The notes under the pieces were generated by a model. The model searched no databases. It was not told the origin of the DNA and saw nothing but the letters and a program-made list of their open reading frames with translations. This document shows, piece after piece, positions 60,713 through 64,000 of a DNA stretch of 64,000 nucleotides (its first letter is position 1; every line of letters begins with the position of its first letter). Origin of the DNA: Paractinoplanes rishiriensis (GTDB lineage Bacteria; Actinomycetota; Actinomycetes; Mycobacteriales; Micromonosporaceae); NCBI RefSeq assembly GCF_016862375.1, contig NZ_BOMV01000005.1:1-64000 (forward strand). Reading direction: 5' to 3'. The position numbers and the translations under genes were made by a program.

Positions 60713-61427
60713 CCACGCTCTGCGCAGCCTGCTGCAGGATGAGGCCGAACGGCACCAGCCCGACCGCGAGGCCATGCTGGCCCGCATCAACCGCCGCCGC
60801 GGAACCCCCCGGCGCGGGGTGATGTCCTGGCTTTTCCAGCCGGTCGGCCCGGGGGCGCGCCGGGTCATGGCCGTAGCACGACCGGCAGCCGCCGCGGCCG
60901 CCGTGGCCGGGGTCCTGGTCGCCGGGGTGACCGGGATCAACCTGGCTGACCGCGCCCCCGAGCCGGGCCTCCAGGCGGCCGGCCCGCCGAGCACCGCGCC
61001 GGCTTCCCCGCCACCCTCGCGCTCAGTGCCACCCGGGGCCCGCGACGGCTACCTGACCGCCACCGCCGTCCGCAACTCCCACTCGATCCCCAGCTGGTCC
61101 CAGAACGACCTGACCCTGGCCACCACCGAGCAGATCACCGCCCTGGACGTGACCCTCCGGGTAGCCCGCACACCGGGCGTCGCGGACACCGGCCACTGGT
61201 CCACCATCCCCAAAGAGATGATCACCACCGGCGTGACCACCACGGCCAAGGAACTCGTGTACCGCTTCACCCTCAACCCGGGCGCGACGCTGGCTCCGGG
61301 CAGCTACACGTTCGCGGCCCAGTACAACCACGAGGCCGGCAACCGCTCAGTCTCCGCCGACACCTACGACGCCACCACCACGGCAACCGCCGCTCCGGCC
61401 CACACCAAGGGCCGCTTCACCAGCTAG
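60696..61427 (+). CDS. Membrane protein, probable anti-sigma factor with extracellular beta domain
   Basis: A 243-residue protein from a GTG placed 5 bases after AGGAGG. A cytoplasmic N-terminal part of about 55 residues (DHALRSLLQDEAERHQPDREAMLARI), one membrane helix (AVARPAAAAAAVAGVLVAGVTG), a Pro-rich hinge, and an extracellular domain of about 130 residues with alternating strands (LTLATTEQITALDVTLRVA, LVYRFTLNPGATLAPGSYTF) that looks like a small beta sandwich. It overlaps the sigma gene. There is no zinc anti-sigma motif, so the assignment rests on context and topology. Confidence 0.7.
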   Translation: MRPQDDHALRSLLQDEAERHQPDREAMLARINRRRGTPRRGVMSWLFQPVGPGARRVMAVARPAAAAAAVAGVLVAGVTGINLADRAPEPGLQAAGPPSTAPASPPPSRSVPPGARDGYLTATAVRNSHSIPSWSQNDLTLATTEQITALDVTLRVARTPGVADTGHWSTIPKEMITTGVTTTAKELVYRFTLNPGATLAPGSYTFAAQYNHEAGNRSVSADTYDATTTATAAPAHTKGRFTS

Positions 61428-61693
61428 CCGCCCACCCCACCCTCAGCGCGATCCGCACCACGCCGCAGCTGCCACCACCTCGCGCTGCGCCAACCGCCTG
61501 GCTGCCACCACATCGCGCCCCGCCAATTCCCGCCCGGCTGCCACCAGCGCCCCGCCAACGCCCGCCCGGCTCCACAGCGCCCTTCCTCCACTTCACGCTC
61601 GCCCGATATTTACGACTTATACGCTCCTGCTGCTTCCACTACATGGGAGTGCGGCCGGCGGAACATTGAGGTCGACTTCGCTCAATGCCGCCG
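61428..61693. repeat. Non-coding gap with degenerate short repeats
   Basis: 266 bp between convergent genes with no coding frame. Imperfect repeats of GCTGCCACCAC and CGCCCGGCT-type elements occupy about 61468-61575. No clear terminator hairpin. Looks like slippage-derived C-rich sequence. Confidence 0.4.
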
Positions 61694-62623
61694 TCAGTCT
61701 GGGTAGTTGTCCCAGCGCGGGTCGGGCTTTCCGATGGTGGGTGGGTAGTGGTTCAGCAGGCGGGCGTCGGGGTCCTCGGCCAACCGGCGTTCGATGTCGG
61801 CTATATCGGACAGGGTGCGGTCGGCGTTGACGGCGGCCTGGCCGGCGGCTTCGTCCGGGGTTGCGGCCTGGCGGGCCAGCAGTTCGTTGCGGGTGCGGGA
61901 CAGCAGCAGGCGGTTGGCCGCGTCTCGGGCGCCGGTGGGCAGGCCCTCGCCGCTGCCGATCACCTCGGGGTACTCGGCTGTCAGGCGGTCGCGGTTGAGC
62001 TGGTGCTGGGCGTACCACCACTGGGCCCTCGAGTCGGGGCTGTAGAACAGGGTGGCCAGCACGATGTCCTCGTGGATCGGTTCCAGTTCGGTTTCCGGGA
62101 GTTCGGTCTCGCCCATCTGGTGCTTGGCCAACACGGCCGCCGCATCGCGGTCGGCCACGTTGGCCAGGGAGAGGATCTCCTCGATCTGGAGTTGGTACGA
62201 GTTGACCGTGGGACCTGCGGCCAGTTCGATGCCGCCGGACACCGAGGCTGCGGGAACGGCGTCGTACGGAATGTGGACGCGACCGCGTTCCTCGTCGACG
62301 TGCAGGCCGACCGTGATGGCCTGGTTCAGGACGCTGTTCAGCCGGCGCTGGTATTCCTCAAGTTGGTCGGCCAGGCGGCTGATCGCGTAGCGGATCGAGT
62401 CGCAGTGCACGTTGGCGTTGCCGACCTGCACCTGGAGCCGGATCGAGCGCTCGTGGGCGGCCTGCCCGGCGGGGCCGGTCCAGTGGTGCGGCAGGTCCTT
62501 GGTGCCGGCCGTCAGGTCGGCCACCGTGCCGTCGATGTCGCGGACCAGGTGTTCCCAGCGGTCGGCCACCGCGCGCAGGCCGGCCAGGTCCGCCTCCAGC
62601 AGGCCGCGCATGGTGATGGTCAT
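61694..62623 (-). CDS. WXG100-like N-terminal domain protein without recognisable effector
   Basis: A 309-residue helical protein. The first ~110 residues resemble a WXG100/LXG helical hairpin (LRAVADRWEHLVRDI ... HHWTGPAGQAAHERS), the form that leads proteins to type VII secretion. Helical stretches follow to about 285, then the chain ends in EDPDARLLNHYPPTIG and a short tail. Proteins with this N-terminal half usually continue into an alpha/beta-hydrolase (DUF1023-type) domain; it is missing here. ATG overlaps the stop of the upstream gene (ATGA). Confidence 0.7.
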   Translation of the reverse strand: MTITMRGLLEADLAGLRAVADRWEHLVRDIDGTVADLTAGTKDLPHHWTGPAGQAAHERSIRLQVQVGNANVHCDSIRYAISRLADQLEEYQRRLNSVLNQAITVGLHVDEERGRVHIPYDAVPAASVSGGIELAAGPTVNSYQLQIEEILSLANVADRDAAAVLAKHQMGETELPETELEPIHEDIVLATLFYSPDSRAQWWYAQHQLNRDRLTAEYPEVIGSGEGLPTGARDAANRLLLSRTRNELLARQAATPDEAAGQAAVNADRTLSDIADIERRLAEDPDARLLNHYPPTIGKPDPRWDNYPD

Positions 62624-62964
62624 CGCGGGCCCGCACCGCCGCCGGGGCCGAAGGCCGGGTGCCCGGACGCGCGCACCTGGCGGGCCGCGAACTCGTCGGC
62701 CTCCCGGTATGCGGTGGCGGCCGTGCGCAGCTCGGTGCCGAACGCGCGGACCTCCTCGGCCAGCCGGGCCAGCGTGACCTGCCAGCTCGCGGCGGCCTCG
62801 ACCGTGCCGGGGTCGCAGGTGACCGAGCCGGGCAGGACGTGTTTCTCGGCGTAGCGCCGGGCCTCGACCCGGGCCGACAGACGGTCGAGCCGGCCCGCCG
62901 CGTCCAGGACCGCGTCGCTCATCCGGAACACCTCCGGCACGTCAATGCTCGTGATCTCGGCCAC
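62620..62964 (-). CDS. Small WXG100-type partner protein
   Basis: A 114-residue helical protein (MSDAVLDAAGRLDRLSARVEARR, ASWQVTLARLAEEVRAFGTELRTAATAYREADEFAARQ) with the size and the helix-turn-helix of ESX-like small proteins; its YREAD sequence resembles the YxxxD/E secretion tag. Coupled by ATGA to the larger downstream protein, so the two probably form a heterodimer for export or folding. Confidence 0.7.
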   Translation of the reverse strand: MAEITSIDVPEVFRMSDAVLDAAGRLDRLSARVEARRYAEKHVLPGSVTCDPGTVEAAASWQVTLARLAEEVRAFGTELRTAATAYREADEFAARQVRASGHPAFGPGGGAGPR

Positions 62965-63036
62965 CGGGTCTCCTCAACGGTCGTCGATGCCTAGCGTGAC
63001 GGTACCGCTACCCGCCAAGCCGGTTAAGGTGTGCCG

Positions 63037-64000
63037 ATGCGTCCCCTGATCCGCGACCGGCTGCTGGCCCGCGTGCTGCGGCTGCCCGGGCCGGCCGGCG
63101 CGTTCCGGGTGGAGCGCGGCCTGTGCATCCCGATGCGGGACGGGGTCACGCTGTCCGCCGACCACTACGCACCGGCCGGCGCAGCGCTGGGCACCGTCCT
63201 GGTGCGCGGGCCGTACGGTCGCGGTTTTCCGTTCGGTCTGCTGTACGCGCGGCCGTACGCCGCCGCGGGCTACCACGTGGTGTTCGTCAGCAGCCGGGGC
63301 ACCTCGGCGTCCGGGGGCGACTTCGACCCGATGCGCACCGAGCGGCAGGACGGCGTCGACGTGGTGGCGTGGCTGACCGCGCAGCCCTGGTTCACCGGCC
63401 GGTTCGCCACGGTCGGGCCGTCATATCTGGGCTACACCCAGTGGGCCCTGCTCGAGGATCCTCCGCCCGAGCTGGCCGCCGCCGTGATCACCGTGGGGCC
63501 GCACGACTTCGCCCGGCACTCGTGGGGCACCGGCGCGTTCAACCTCGACCTGGTCGGCTGGACCGACATGATCATCAACCAGCCGCGGTCGGACCAGCAC
63601 CCGGGGCCGGTCCGCGGGCAGCTGGCCCAGGCCCGGCGCGCACCGGCACGCCGCCGGGCGATGCAGCGGGTTTTCACCGAGTTGCCGCTGGCCGACGCGG
63701 GCGAGCGCTGGTATGCAGGGCGCGCGCCCTGGTTCCGCGAGCGGGTCACCCGGCCCGACCTGGACGACCCGTACTGGCAACCGATGCGGCACCCGGCCGC
63801 GCTGGAGCGGGCGAACATCCCGATTCTCCTCCTCACCGGCTGGCAGGACCTGTTCGTGGGGCAGAGCATCGAGCAGTACCGGCGCCTGCACGAGCGCGGC
63901 GTGGACGTGGCGCTCACCGTGGGTCCGTGGACCCATGTGGAGACGATCGGCAAGGCCGCCGGTCGGCTCGTCAACGAGAGTCTGGATTGGCTCGGCGCGC
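63037..64000 (+). CDS. CocE/NonD-family hydrolase, N-terminal part
   Basis: The gene runs off the right edge; 321 residues are visible. It starts MRPLIRDRLLARVLRLPGPA and has the X-Pro dipeptidyl-peptidase/cocaine-esterase fold: CIPMRDGVTLSADHYAP, VFVSSRGTSASGGDFDP, the nucleophile elbow GPSYLGYTQW and the Asp region LLTGWQDLF. The His should be near GPWTHVET. Substrate unknown: acyl esters or peptides. No signal peptide. A 72-bp gap separates it from the divergent WXG100 pair. Confidence 0.85.
   Translation, partial: MRPLIRDRLLARVLRLPGPAGAFRVERGLCIPMRDGVTLSADHYAPAGAALGTVLVRGPYGRGFPFGLLYARPYAAAGYHVVFVSSRGTSASGGDFDPMRTERQDGVDVVAWLTAQPWFTGRFATVGPSYLGYTQWALLEDPPPELAAAVITVGPHDFARHSWGTGAFNLDLVGWTDMIINQPRSDQHPGPVRGQLAQARRAPARRRAMQRVFTELPLADAGERWYAGRAPWFRERVTRPDLDDPYWQPMRHPAALERANIPILLLTGWQDLFVGQSIEQYRRLHERGVDVALTVGPWTHVETIGKAAGRLVNESLDWLGA

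Noticed and set aside
1..64000. tRNA, rRNA, CRISPR arrays, insertion sequences, prophage or att sites
   Set aside because: No cloverleaf-like gap, repeat-spacer array, transposase or integrase was found. Tandem repeats present are short coding or intergenic slippage repeats.

Overview
The window is high-GC actinomycete DNA with strong codon-position bias, many GTG/TTG starts and ATGA/GTGA gene overlaps. Secreted plant-polymer enzymes carrying CBM2 modules (GH5 cellulase, CE3-type esterase, AA10 LPMO), three PL1 pectate lyases and a JadR1-like regulator next to a type II polyketide cluster suggest Micromonosporaceae (Actinoplanes-like). That assignment is inference; no rRNA, tRNA, phage, IS element or CRISPR array was seen.

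Layout. 1-6.9 kb: end of a ferredoxin-reductase-like gene, a zinc-ribbon protein, a HelD-like helicase, a secreted SGNH hydrolase, a PRMT-like methyltransferase, a HAD phosphatase and a LacI-type sensor lacking its HTH. 6.9-15.9 kb: a polysaccharide-degradation island led by a ROK regulator, with a perfect CebR-type operator before the cellulase. 15.9-18.3 kb: a divergent second EF-Tu, then a MarR/DoxX divergent pair.

18.35-44.64 kb: a type II aromatic polyketide cluster. Its core order (biotin carboxylase, TcmI/JadI-type cyclase, KS-alpha, CLF, ACP, C-9 ketoreductase, aromatase/cyclase, PgaE-like FAD hydroxylases) is that of angucycline clusters, especially jadomycin. It also holds a two-domain ABM oxygenase resembling the JadG/AlpJ/GilOII B-ring-cleaving enzymes, a flavin reductase, a P450 with its own ferredoxin and ferredoxin reductase, an O-methyltransferase, an MFS exporter, a complete acyl-CoA carboxylase, a dedicated S-adenosylmethionine synthetase and a tandem class III aminotransferase with one inactivated half. 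Carboxylase and MetK supply malonyl-CoA and SAM, the PKS core makes a benz[a]anthracene-type skeleton, and the oxygenases and aminotransferase probably convert it to an aminated, rearranged product. An atypical OmpR-type regulator and an XRE regulator are the likely cluster regulators.

44.6-64 kb: a TetR/ABM-like pair, a Ser/Thr kinase with an L,D-transpeptidase, an MNT/HEPN toxin-antitoxin-like pair with striking palindromes, a hybrid histidine kinase, an LPMO with a structured leader, an orphan CebR operator, a PRPP synthetase, two convergent ABC ATPases, CorA, ThrS, a CBM2 protein beside an ECF sigma/membrane-protein pair, a WXG100-like pair, and the start of a CocE/NonD hydrolase.
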